From Pedobacter sp. (GTDB taxonomy: Bacteria > Bacteroidota > Bacteroidia > Sphingobacteriales > Sphingobacteriaceae), in NCBI GenBank assembly GCA_025351765.1, contig JANXVH010000071.1:1-64000 (forward strand): DNA of 64,000 nucleotides. The letters run 5' to 3'. The position numbers and the translations under genes were made by a program. The notes under the pieces are model-generated. The model saw nothing but the letters and a program-made list of their open reading frames with translations. It had not been told where the DNA came from and did no database searches. Shown here one piece after another: positions 57,154 through 64,000 of the stretch. Within the stretch, counting starts at the first letter, position 1, and each line of letters opens with the position of its first letter.

Positions 57154-57732
57154 TTATTTTTTTATCTTTTTTATAATGGTTTCCACAACACGTGGATAAT
57201 GAAGGTGCTCTAATTGCTGACCTTTAAATTTAATCATTTCCAGGTTGTCTCCCTTATCAATTTTATATTTAGCCTGATATATAAATTCGCCTTCATCATA
57301 GTTAGCATCTACATAATGTATGGTTATGCCACCTTCGGGCTCATTTGCAGCCATCACTGCTTTGTGCACAAAATCTCCGTACATTCCTTTCCCTCCAAAT
57401 TTTGGCAATACCGCAGGGTGGATGTTAATGATCCGGCCGGGATATTCATTGATTAGGTTTTCTGGAATAAGCCATAAAAACCCCGCAAGAACGATCAGGT
57501 CTATATCTAGGTTTTTTAGCAGGTCTATTATACGGTTTGTGTGATAAAATTCATTCCGGTCGGTAATATGCGATGGAATTTCAAAGTTGTCCGCACGTTG
57601 TAGTACGTATGCATCAGGATTGTTGGTTAACACGAGAACAACCTCGGCCTGGGGGTCTCGTTTAAAGTGCTCCATCAATTTTTGGGCATTGGAGCCAGAG
57701 CCCGAAGCGAAAATAGCGATGTGTTTTTTCAT
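57154..57732 (-). CDS. purN: Phosphoribosylglycinamide formyltransferase
   Basis: A 192-residue GAR transformylase using 10-formyltetrahydrofolate. It has the phosphate-binding FASGSGSNAQKL, then LAGFLWLIPENLI, the catalytic NIHPAVLPKFGGKGMYG with Asn, His and the glycine-rich loop, and the partner Asp region ITIHYVDANYDEGEFI (usual HxVxxxxDxGPI). The Asp-Glu-Gly-Glu variation of the final motif is common in Bacteroidota. It is the first gene of a purN-purH unit. Confidence 0.95.
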   Translation of the reverse strand: MKKHIAIFASGSGSNAQKLMEHFKRDPQAEVVLVLTNNPDAYVLQRADNFEIPSHITDRNEFYHTNRIIDLLKNLDIDLIVLAGFLWLIPENLINEYPGRIINIHPAVLPKFGGKGMYGDFVHKAVMAANEPEGGITIHYVDANYDEGEFIYQAKYKIDKGDNLEMIKFKGQQLEHLHYPRVVETIIKKIKK

Positions 57733-58076
57733 ATATCGGTTTTTAACCTTTTAAGCTTGTCATCTTGTAATTATACGCACTTTAGTAGACGTGGATCAAA
57801 AATAACATTTTAAGCGTTTAAAGAAAGGGATTGTCTCATATTTCTCCCATAACAGGGGCTTGCTTCTCCCGCTAAATGATTCCTTGTAGGAGAAATGTGT
57901 CTAAAAGGACGAACATGTGGGAGCGCAGATGCGAGTGGATGCGCTTGATGCTCCTAATAAAAAAATATTTATTAATGCTTTTGTATTTTAAAAACATTAA
58001 TTCTATATTTGCAGTCCGAAAAAACAAGAAGTAAGGTGGGCTTAGCCCTAACTATAAAATATTATAATAACAAAAA
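57733..58076. other. Intergenic region with two strong hairpins
   Basis: This 344-bp stretch between divergent purN and rpsT codes for no visible protein. Hairpin one pairs CATATTTCTCC (57837-57847) with GGAGAAATGTG (57889-57899), with an inner ACAGGG/CCTTGT. Hairpin two pairs GCGCA (57923-57927) with TGCGC (57940-57944) inside GGAG/CTCC. Its right end holds the rpsT promoter. Confidence 0.5.
57980..58011 (+). promoter_or_regulatory. Promoter of rpsT
   Basis: TTTG (57980-57983), 20 bp, TATATTTG (58004-58011). The roughly 60-nt leader contains a GGGC-TTA-GCCC hairpin (around 58038-58048) of possible regulatory use. Confidence 0.75.
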
Positions 58077-58331
58077 ATGGCAAATCATAAATCTTCACTA
58101 AAAAGAATTAGAGCAAACGCAACTAAACGTTTACGTAATAGATACCAGGCAAAAACTACTCGTACTTTTATTAAAAGATTGCGTGCTTCAGAAGATAAAA
58201 AAACTGGTCTTGAATTACTTCCAAAAGTAATTTCAATGTTAGATCGTTTAGCTAAAAAGAGCGTTATTCACAAAAATAAAGCTGCAAATAATAAATCCAA
58301 GCTTACTAAGTTTGTTAATAACCTAAAATAA
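58077..58331 (+). CDS. rpsT: 30S ribosomal protein S20
   Basis: An 84-residue, very basic, all-helical protein that binds 16S rRNA. The start ANHKSSLKRIRANATKRLRN and the C-terminal HKNKAANNKSKLTKFVNNLK (each up to 20 residues) are typical. It has its own promoter and terminator. An imperfect tandem duplication covers its last two codons and stop. Confidence 0.96.
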   Translation: MANHKSSLKRIRANATKRLRNRYQAKTTRTFIKRLRASEDKKTGLELLPKVISMLDRLAKKSVIHKNKAANNKSKLTKFVNNLK

Positions 58332-58364
58332 GTAGGGCTTAAACTTAAAATAAGTAGAGCTTAG
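58323..58364 (+). repeat. Imperfect 21-bp tandem duplication at the rpsT 3' end
   Basis: CTAAAATAAGTAGGGCTTAAA (58323-58343; 21 bp, first 20 are CTAAAATAAGTAGGGCTTAA) is followed by a copy differing at a few positions, with core AAAATAAGTAGAGCTTA (58344-58364). The first copy includes the rpsT stop. Confidence 0.55.
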
Positions 58365-58374
58365 CAAAATATTT

Positions 58375-58407
58375 AAACGTGATGTGCCATGCACATCACG
58401 TTTTTTT
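58375..58407 (+). terminator. Terminator after rpsT
   Basis: Perfect 13-bp stem AAACGTGATGTGC (58375-58387) / GCACATCACGTTT (58391-58403) with a CAT loop and a run of Ts. Confidence 0.95.
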
Positions 58408-58438
58408 ATGTCTAAAATTTCTTGTACAATCTTTAATC

Positions 58439-59137
58439 ATGGAAAAACATGAACAAAATCTTGGTATTAAGTTTTGGGCTGAGGCAGATCGGCCTCGCGA
58501 GAAAATGATGATTAATGGCAGGCGACAACTCACCGATGCAGAACTGGTAGCTATTTTAATAGGTTCTGGCAATAAAGACGAATCTGCCGTAGCGCTAAGC
58601 AAAAGAATCCTTGCGCATTTTAAGAATGATCTGGATAGCCTTGGTAAAGCTTCAATTAACGATCTTTCAAAATTTAAAGGGATAGGGGAGGCAAAAGCAA
58701 TATCAGTTGTTGCCGCACTGGAGCTGGGCAGAAGGAGGAAAGATATTGTTGCCGGAGAATTACCTAAGGTGAGCGCTTCTAAAGATGCTTATAAAATGCT
58801 GTTCCCGGTTTTCTCTGATCTAAACCACGAAGAATTTTGGATCCTACTCTTAAACCGTGCAAATTTTGTAATAGGCAGGCACCTGATTAGTAAAGGTGGT
58901 ATGGCAGGTACAGTTGCAGATCCAAAGATCATTTTTAAAGCCGCGCTGGATCAAAATGCCGCCAATATTATTCTGGCGCACAACCATCCTTCAGGAAGTT
59001 TAAAGCCTAGTCAGGAAGACCTAAGTCTTACAAAAAGAATGGTAGCGGCTGGTAAAATGCTGGACCTTCATGTGTTAGATCATTTGATTTTAGCAAACAA
59101 TAAATACCTCAGTTTTGGTGATGAGGGACTAATTTAA
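58439..59137 (+). CDS. radC: RadC-family JAB/MPN protein
   Basis: A 232-residue protein with an N-terminal helix-hairpin-helix region (about residues 20-95, LSKFKGIGEAKAISVVAALELGRR in two parts) and a C-terminal JAB1/MPN domain with the metal motif ILAHNHPSGS followed by SQED. RadC was once linked to DNA repair, but its activity remains unsettled. The start at 58439 (MEKHEQNLG) is preferred; an in-frame ATG at 58379 lies within the rpsT terminator. Confidence 0.92.
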   Translation: MEKHEQNLGIKFWAEADRPREKMMINGRRQLTDAELVAILIGSGNKDESAVALSKRILAHFKNDLDSLGKASINDLSKFKGIGEAKAISVVAALELGRRRKDIVAGELPKVSASKDAYKMLFPVFSDLNHEEFWILLLNRANFVIGRHLISKGGMAGTVADPKIIFKAALDQNAANIILAHNHPSGSLKPSQEDLSLTKRMVAAGKMLDLHVLDHLILANNKYLSFGDEGLI

Positions 59138-59140
59138 AGG

Positions 59141-59171
59141 TTTACTACGATGGCTTTATTTTATATCTTTG
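59141..59171 (+). promoter_or_regulatory. Promoter of pheT
   Basis: TTTA (59141-59144, one mismatch), 19 bp, TATCTTTG (59164-59171). No T-box-like leader is present; the start is 22 bp downstream. Confidence 0.65.
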
Positions 59172-59193
59172 CATTTTATTTTGAAGACAAGGC

Positions 59194-61593
59194 ATGAAAA
59201 TATCTTACAACTGGCTAAAGCAATTCATTAAAACAGATAAAACACCTCAGGAGTTCTCCTTAATACTTACCGATATCGGTTTAGAAGTAGAAAGCCTGGA
59301 AACTGTTCAGCCTGTTGTTGGTGGTTTGGCTGGTTTAGTAACCGGCGAAGTATTGACCTGTGTGCAGCACCCAAATGCAGACCGCCTGAGGGTTACCACT
59401 GTAGATGCAGGAACGGGAGCAGTATTGCAAATTGTTTGTGGTGCGCCAAATGTTGCGGCAGGACAAAAGGTAATTGTTGCTCCTGTTGGTACTACTGTTT
59501 TTCCAAATGAAGGTGAGCCGTTTAAGATTAGCAAATCGAAGATAAGAGGTGAAGTATCTGAAGGGATGATCTGTGCTGAAGATGAAATTGGTCTTGGAAA
59601 TTCTCATGATGGTATACTGGTGCTTCCGGCAGAGACACCTGTTGGAATCTCTGTAAAAGAACACTTTAAACTGGAAGAAGATTATTTGTATGAGATAGGA
59701 TTAACGCCAAACAGAGCAGATGCTGCTTCACATTTTGGCGTTGCAAGGGATTTGGCGGCCTACTTCCGTTTAAATATTATTATGCCCGACCTTTCAGGCT
59801 TTGTAGCTTCTACAAAGAATGACGATGTAATTGTTAGGGTTGAAGATACAACGGCATGTCCAAGGTATAGCAGCGTATCAATAACAGGGGTTTCTGTAAA
59901 GGCTTCGCCAGATTGGCTGCAGGATAAATTAAAAGTAATTGGCATTAGACCCATCAATAATATAGTAGACATAACCAATTATGTATTGCATGATCTTGGT
60001 CAGCCTTTGCATGCTTTTGATGCAAATAAGATTAGCGGCACACAAATAATAGTTAAGAAGTGTGCAGAAGGAACGCATTTTGTAACTCTTGATGATGTTG
60101 CCCGTAAACTATCAGCAGATGATCTGATGATTTGTGATGCAGAAAAGCCACTATGTATAGCTGGTGTTTTTGGCGGTAAAGACTCTGGTGTAACGGATGC
60201 TACTACTAATGTGTTTTTAGAAAGCGCCTACTTTAATGCGGTATCTGTTAGAAAAACGGCTAAACGCCATGGTCTAAAGACAGATGCATCTTTTAGATTT
60301 GAACGTGGTACTGACCCTGAAATGACTGTTTTTGCGCTAAAACGTGCTGCGTTGTTGATTCAGGAGATTGCAGGGGGACAAATTAGTTCTGCTATTTCTG
60401 ACATTTATCCGCAGCCTATAAAGCCTTTTGATGTTAGGGTAAGCTATAATGAGATCAATAAGTTGATTGGTGCTGACCTTCCTGAGACAGAAATAAAAGG
60501 CATCATTACCGCCTTGGGTATATCAGTTACTAGCGAAACTAGTGAGGGGTTAGCATTGCAAGTGCCTAGCTTTAGGGTAGATGTTACTAGAGCGTGTGAT
60601 ATTACTGAAGAAGTACTTAGAATATACGGTTACAATAATATTGCGATGCCCAGTAAAGTAAATGCGTCGTTGTCTTATAGCCCTAAACCAAGCAGGGAGC
60701 AAACACAACATGTAGTTGCAGAGTTGTTAACGGCTAATGGGTTTTTAGAGATTTGGTGTAATTCCCTTACAAAGGGAACGTACTCAAAAGCACCCGAAGA
60801 ATCAGTTCAAATCTTAAACCCATTAAGTTCTGACCTTAACGTAATGCGCCAGGAGCTGCTTATGCCAGCGCTTGAAAGTGTAGCTTATAATTTGAATAGA
60901 AAAAGTACAGATATTAAGTTCTATGAATTTGGTAAAACTTATCACCTTGTTGCAGAGAAATATATAGAAAGGCCAAGACTATTGTTGTTGATGTCTGGCT
61001 CCAGGCAAACTGAACAATGGAACCAAAAGCCTGTTGCGATAAGCTTTTATCATTTAAAGGCAGCTGTAGATTCAATAATAGAAAGGCTGGGGATAACTAA
61101 CTGCCAAATTGAAGAAGTAGCAACCGCCCATTTCTCCTATGGCTTGAAATATTTTAGAGGCGACAAAGCCATTGTGTCTTTTGGTGCAGTTACAGAGGCT
61201 GATAAGAAGATGAGCGATATAGATAGGGATGTATATTATGCAGATTTTGATTGGGCGCTTTTGCTTGATATCGTGAAGAAGATTAAGATTATAAATAAAG
61301 AGATTTCTAAATATCCGGCAGTAAGAAGAGACTTGTCTATGTTGGTAGATACAAATGTGACTTTTGATGAGCTAAAGGCAATTGCATTTAAGTCTGATAA
61401 GAAGTTAATAAAGAACGTGCAGGTATTTGATGTGTATGTTGGAGATAAATTGCCAGAAGGTAAAAAGTCTTACGCTTTAAATTTTACCCTTCAGGATGAG
61501 GAACAAACGTTGACCGACAAGCAAATTGATGCGGTTATGCAAAAGATTATATATAACTTAGCACAAACTGCTAAAGCTGAAATAAGAAAATAA
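59194..61593 (+). CDS. pheT: Phenylalanyl-tRNA synthetase beta subunit
   Basis: A 799-residue subunit of the heterotetrameric PheRS that charges tRNA-Phe. Domains in order: N-terminal MKISYNWLKQFI, the tRNA-binding OB domain (about 40-150, HPNADRLRVTTVD, IVCGAPNVAAGQKV), the B3/B4 editing region (TPNRADAASHFGVARDL), B5 (YNEINKLIGADL), a catalytic-like core domain, and the C-terminal FDX-ACB anticodon-binding domain (ISKYPAVRRDLSMLVD). pheS is not in the window. tRNA-Phe itself is encoded about 21 kb away. Confidence 0.97.
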   Translation: MKISYNWLKQFIKTDKTPQEFSLILTDIGLEVESLETVQPVVGGLAGLVTGEVLTCVQHPNADRLRVTTVDAGTGAVLQIVCGAPNVAAGQKVIVAPVGTTVFPNEGEPFKISKSKIRGEVSEGMICAEDEIGLGNSHDGILVLPAETPVGISVKEHFKLEEDYLYEIGLTPNRADAASHFGVARDLAAYFRLNIIMPDLSGFVASTKNDDVIVRVEDTTACPRYSSVSITGVSVKASPDWLQDKLKVIGIRPINNIVDITNYVLHDLGQPLHAFDANKISGTQIIVKKCAEGTHFVTLDDVARKLSADDLMICDAEKPLCIAGVFGGKDSGVTDATTNVFLESAYFNAVSVRKTAKRHGLKTDASFRFERGTDPEMTVFALKRAALLIQEIAGGQISSAISDIYPQPIKPFDVRVSYNEINKLIGADLPETEIKGIITALGISVTSETSEGLALQVPSFRVDVTRACDITEEVLRIYGYNNIAMPSKVNASLSYSPKPSREQTQHVVAELLTANGFLEIWCNSLTKGTYSKAPEESVQILNPLSSDLNVMRQELLMPALESVAYNLNRKSTDIKFYEFGKTYHLVAEKYIERPRLLLLMSGSRQTEQWNQKPVAISFYHLKAAVDSIIERLGITNCQIEEVATAHFSYGLKYFRGDKAIVSFGAVTEADKKMSDIDRDVYYADFDWALLLDIVKKIKIINKEISKYPAVRRDLSMLVDTNVTFDELKAIAFKSDKKLIKNVQVFDVYVGDKLPEGKKSYALNFTLQDEEQTLTDKQIDAVMQKIIYNLAQTAKAEIRK

Positions 61594-61641
61594 ATTTATA
61601 GCTTAGAGAATAAATATTTAAAATAAAAATTAACGCATAAA

Positions 61642-61932
61642 ATGTCATCCGTTTCTGGCCAGTTAAATTCAATTCTTAGTAAAACAGCTCGTTTAATAGA
61701 GCTCTGTAATGCATTACAAGAGGAGAATGACTTGTTGAAGCGTGAAAATGAAACGGTAAAAGTTGCCATCAGTACTGCAAGGAACAAAACTCAAGACCTG
61801 GAAGAAAAACTTAGAGTTTTAAAACTTGCTAAAAGTATTGACGGGACAAGTGAAAAGTCTCTTGATATAAAGCAAAAAATTAACGAATTTGTGCGTGAAA
61901 TTGATAAGTGTGTTGTATTACTTAAGAAATAA
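61642..61932 (+). CDS. Short coiled-coil protein upstream of zapA
   Basis: A 96-residue soluble protein predicted to be almost wholly coiled coil, with heptads from LIELCNALQEENDLLKREN through LEEKLRVLKLAKSI. A C-terminal helical part (DIKQKINEFVREIDKCVVLL) follows. Bacteroidota commonly have such a gene between pheT and zapA. Its size and shape recall ZapB, but sequence identity to ZapB is not evident, so a division role is inferred from context only. It begins 48 bp after pheT and 31 bp before zapA, in the same direction. Confidence 0.7.
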   Translation: MSSVSGQLNSILSKTARLIELCNALQEENDLLKRENETVKVAISTARNKTQDLEEKLRVLKLAKSIDGTSEKSLDIKQKINEFVREIDKCVVLLKK

Positions 61933-61963
61933 GGAATACGGTAAAGTGAAACAAAGCTAAGAA

Positions 61964-62254
61964 ATGGGAGAAATCTCGATAAAAATAACTATTTCCGACC
62001 GCATCTACCCGTTAAAGGTAAATACGGAAGAGGAAGAAATTGTAAGGCGGGCAGCCAAGATTATTAATGAACGCATAAAAGATTACCAGGAAAACTATGC
62101 GGTTAGAGATAAACAGGATTTGCTTTCAATGGCAGTATTGCATTACGCAACTGCTGTCCTTAGGGTTGAAAACAAGGTTCAGAACCAAGATACTGAGGTT
62201 ACAGATAAGGTTGAAGAATTAGATAGTTTATTAAGCGATTTTTTCTCCAAATAG
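61964..62254 (+). CDS. zapA: Cell division protein ZapA
   Basis: A 96-residue FtsZ-associated protein that promotes Z-ring bundling. The N-terminal beta-rich part SIKITISDRIYPLKVNTEEEE (SIKITISDRIYPLKV and following) leads to the helix AAKIINERIKDYQENY and a C-terminal coiled coil (LLSMAVLHYATAVLRVENK). This is the standard ZapA layout. It lies in the pheT-coiled coil-zapA unit, followed by a probable 6S RNA, a neighbourhood also seen in E. coli. Confidence 0.9.
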   Translation: MGEISIKITISDRIYPLKVNTEEEEIVRRAAKIINERIKDYQENYAVRDKQDLLSMAVLHYATAVLRVENKVQNQDTEVTDKVEELDSLLSDFFSK

Positions 62255-62291
62255 GAGCGTTCTTTATATTAGTAATTAAATAAACAAAGAT

Positions 62292-62468
62292 ATAGCCGCA
62301 GCTAGTTTTTGAGTTTCACTATTTTTAAAACTTAACACTTCAATATTTATAGGATTGAGTGAGTGTATTTCATCTGTATTTATGCACCTGAAAATGACTG
62401 AAATCCTAATTATAACTAGTTGAGGTTTTTAAAACGTGGGACTTTTAAAGTTAGTTGCGGTTTTTTTT
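62292..62468 (+). ncRNA. ssrS: Probable 6S RNA
   Basis: About 175 nt between zapA and rny fold as one long imperfect rod. The ends pair (CCGCAGCTAG 62296-62305 with TTAGTTGCGG 62451-62460), then GAGTTTCAC (62311-62319) with GTGGGACTT (62436-62444), ACTTCAAT (62337-62344) with GTTGAGGT (62419-62426), TAGGATT (62350-62356) with AATCCTA (62402-62408), and an apical GTGTAT/ATGCAC. Eight Ts follow. Size, shape and position after zapA match 6S RNA, which binds and inhibits RNA polymerase. The central region could be an AU-rich bubble or pair through TTTTAAAA. No standard -7 box is seen upstream. Confidence 0.65.
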
Positions 62469-62487
62469 AAATGAATTTTTTAAAATA

Positions 62488-62500
62488 GTGCATATTGCAC
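62488..62500. promoter_or_regulatory. Palindrome GTGCA-TAT-TGCAC upstream of rny
   Basis: A perfect inverted repeat with a 3-bp spacer, 22 bp before the rny start. It could be an operator or a small RNA hairpin. Confidence 0.35.
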
Positions 62501-62522
62501 AATTAGTTTACATAAAATAGAA

Positions 62523-64000
62523 ATGGAAATAATAGAAATAATAGGTTCTTTACTATTCGGTTTAGCTATCGGAGTGGTAATTGGCAGATTTTTGCTGCGC
62601 GCCTTGCTAAAGAAGCAGGAAGTAGCACTGCAGACTAAGGTTAAGAAAATACTTAAAGAGGCAGAAAGTAATGCAGAAATCTTAAAGAAAGATCGGATGC
62701 TTGAAGCAAAAGAAAAGTTCCTTCAAATGAAATCTGAACATGAGCAAGAAGTAAATTCTAAAAATAACCTAATTAACCAGCGTGAGAACTCTCTGAAACA
62801 AAAAGAGCAATCACTCAGTTCAAAGCTGGAGAATGCAACCCGTAAGGACCAGGAATTGGATAATCAACGTAAAAACCTGGAAAAGCAAACTGAGATTGCT
62901 GTGAATAAGCAGCTGGAAGTTGAGCAGATTAAAAATCAGCATGTTAAACAATTGGAAACTATTGCAGGCCTAAGCGCTGATGAAGCAAAAAACCAATTGA
63001 TAGAAAACATGAAGCAGGACGCGCGTACGCAGGCAATGATTCAGGTAAAAGATATTGTTGATGAAGCCAAGCTAACTGCAACCAAGGAAGCAAAAAAAGT
63101 AGTAATTCAAACCATTCAACGTACCGCAGTTGAAGCTGCTATTGAAAATACGGTATCTATATTTCACATTGAAAGTGATGAGATTAAAGGTAGGGTAATT
63201 GGTAGGGAAGGTCGTAATATTCGTGCCCTTGAAGCTGCAACCGGTATTGAAATTATTGTTGATGATACCCCTGAGGCGATCATTCTATCTGGCTTTGATC
63301 CAGTAAGGAGAGAAATTGCGCGTTTAGCTTTACACCGTTTGGTTACAGATGGCAGGATCCACCCTGCGCGTATTGAAGAGGTGGTTGCTAAAACTAAAAA
63401 GCAAATTGAGGATGAGATTGTAGAGATTGGTGAGCGTACCGTGATCGACCTTCAGATTCATGGTTTACACCCTGAACTGATTAGAATGGTGGGTCGTATG
63501 CGTTACCGCTCGTCTTACGGGCAGAATTTGTTACATCACTCTCGGGAGGTGGCTAATTTTTGCGCAACTATGGCTGCAGAACTTGGCTTGAATGCTAAAA
63601 TGGCTAAGCGTGCCGGTTTGTTACATGATATAGGTAAGGTGCCTGATGATAACCCAGAGTTGCCCCACGCTATTTTAGGTATGCAACTGGCTGAGAAATA
63701 TAAGGAGCATCCTGAAATTTGTAATGCAATTGGTGCTCACCATGATGAAATAGAGATGACTTCCATGATCTCTCCGATAATTCAGGCTTGTGATGCGATA
63801 TCAGGTGCCCGTCCGGGAGCAAGAAGAGAGGTAGTGGAAAGCTACATCAAACGTTTGAAAGAACTGGAAGAACTTGCGATGTCTTACCCAGGTGTTGAGA
63901 AGACATTTGCAATACAGGCCGGTAGGGAATTAAGGGTAGTTGTGGAAAGTGAAAGAATTACTGATCAGCAGGCAGAGTTGCTGGCAGCTGATATTTCTAA
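62523..64000 (+). CDS. rny: Ribonuclease Y, C-terminus beyond window
   Basis: An open frame from the ATG at 62523 to the window end gives 492 residues; the family is about 520 long, so roughly 30 residues are missing. One N-terminal membrane helix (about residues 5-27) is followed by a long Lys/Glu/Gln-rich coiled coil (about 30-205), a KH domain ([19 protein letters not shown]), and an HD domain with the metal motif LLHDIGK and later HHDEIE. RNase Y is a membrane-tethered endonuclease that starts mRNA decay. It is divided from zapA by the probable 6S RNA and has the same direction. Confidence 0.95.
   Translation, partial: MEIIEIIGSLLFGLAIGVVIGRFLLRALLKKQEVALQTKVKKILKEAESNAEILKKDRMLEAKEKFLQMKSEHEQEVNSKNNLINQRENSLKQKEQSLSSKLENATRKDQELDNQRKNLEKQTEIAVNKQLEVEQIKNQHVKQLETIAGLSADEAKNQLIENMKQDARTQAMIQVKDIVDEAKLTATKEAKKVVIQTIQRTAVEAAIENTVSIFHIESDEIKGRVIGREGRNIRALEAATGIEIIVDDTPEAIILSGFDPVRREIARLALHRLVTDGRIHPARIEEVVAKTKKQIEDEIVEIGERTVIDLQIHGLHPELIRMVGRMRYRSSYGQNLLHHSREVANFCATMAAELGLNAKMAKRAGLLHDIGKVPDDNPELPHAILGMQLAEKYKEHPEICNAIGAHHDEIEMTSMISPIIQACDAISGARPGARREVVESYIKRLKELEELAMSYPGVEKTFAIQAGRELRVVVESERITDQQAELLAADIS

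Noticed and set aside
57733-58076. Purine riboswitch upstream of purN-purH
   Set aside because: The hairpins do not form the three-way junction with conserved loops of a purine aptamer, and they lie more than 100 bp upstream of purN without an expression platform.
59138-59193. T-box leader before pheT
   Set aside because: Only 56 bp separate radC and pheT, and a promoter lies 22 bp before the start, so there is no room for a T-box.

Overview
The window reads as chromosomal DNA of a Bacteroidota bacterium, most likely a Sphingobacteriaceae member close to Pedobacter. Evidence seen: AT-rich coding DNA with almost no Shine-Dalgarno sites, many promoters of the Bacteroidota form TTTG-N19/20-TAnnTTTG, two large TonB-dependent outer-membrane proteins (one Oar-like), ThuA and DUF1080 proteins, a eukaryote-type NrdB, monomeric isocitrate dehydrogenase, and the purN-purH-mreBCD-mrdA-rodA order. 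Species cannot be fixed from the sequence alone.

Layout. 1-1.2 kb: start of a secreted GH28/beta-helix hydrolase running off the left edge, then a thioredoxin-like gene remnant. 1.5-4.2 kb: symporter, DUF1080 lipoprotein, TMEM175-type channel. 4.2-6.3 kb: sucD, lipoprotein msrB, rlpA. 6.6-10.4 kb: class Ia ribonucleotide reductase nrdB-nrdA and a small cysteine-rich protein. 10.4-15.2 kb: aguB-aguA (agmatine to putrescine), fabG, a membrane protein. 15.2-20.1 kb, minus strand: DivIC/FtsB-like protein, enolase, ABC-2 exporter, carA. 20.3-27.8 kb: panB, pseudouridine synthase, lipoprotein, ThuA and TonB receptor, monomeric icd. 27.9-33.5 kb: acidic protein, dnaX with an internal frameshift site, OM protein, rpsF-rpsR-rplI, mtgA. 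33.5-37.4 kb: two unknown proteins, MBL hydrolase and a membrane Fe-S oxidoreductase pair. 37.6-39.6 kb: tRNA-Phe, Fic remnant, phosphatase, lipid kinase. 39.7-48.3 kb: Oar-like protein, GDPD, histidine kinase, broken apbE, gluconate permease with a Gfo/Idh/MocA oxidoreductase. 48.4-58 kb: tdk, unknown protein, the elongasome cluster and purine genes. 58-64 kb: rpsT, radC, pheT, coiled-coil protein, zapA, a probable 6S RNA, and rny cut by the right edge.

Most of the window is housekeeping. Cell-wall and shape functions recur: rlpA, the DivIC-like protein, mtgA, rodA, mrdA, mreBCD and zapA. Nucleotide supply is a second theme: nrdAB, carA, tdk, purN and purH. No CRISPR array, prophage, intact insertion sequence or biosynthetic gene cluster was seen.

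The observations most worth following are (i) dnaX split by a ten-adenine run with nearby inverted repeats, which predicts gamma/tau production by slippage; (ii) an unannotated rod-like RNA between zapA and rny that fits 6S RNA; (iii) promoters placed so close to start codons that the mRNAs should be leaderless or nearly so; and (iv) three decayed gene fragments (thioredoxin-like, Fic-like, ApbE), one still carrying an operator-like inverted repeat.
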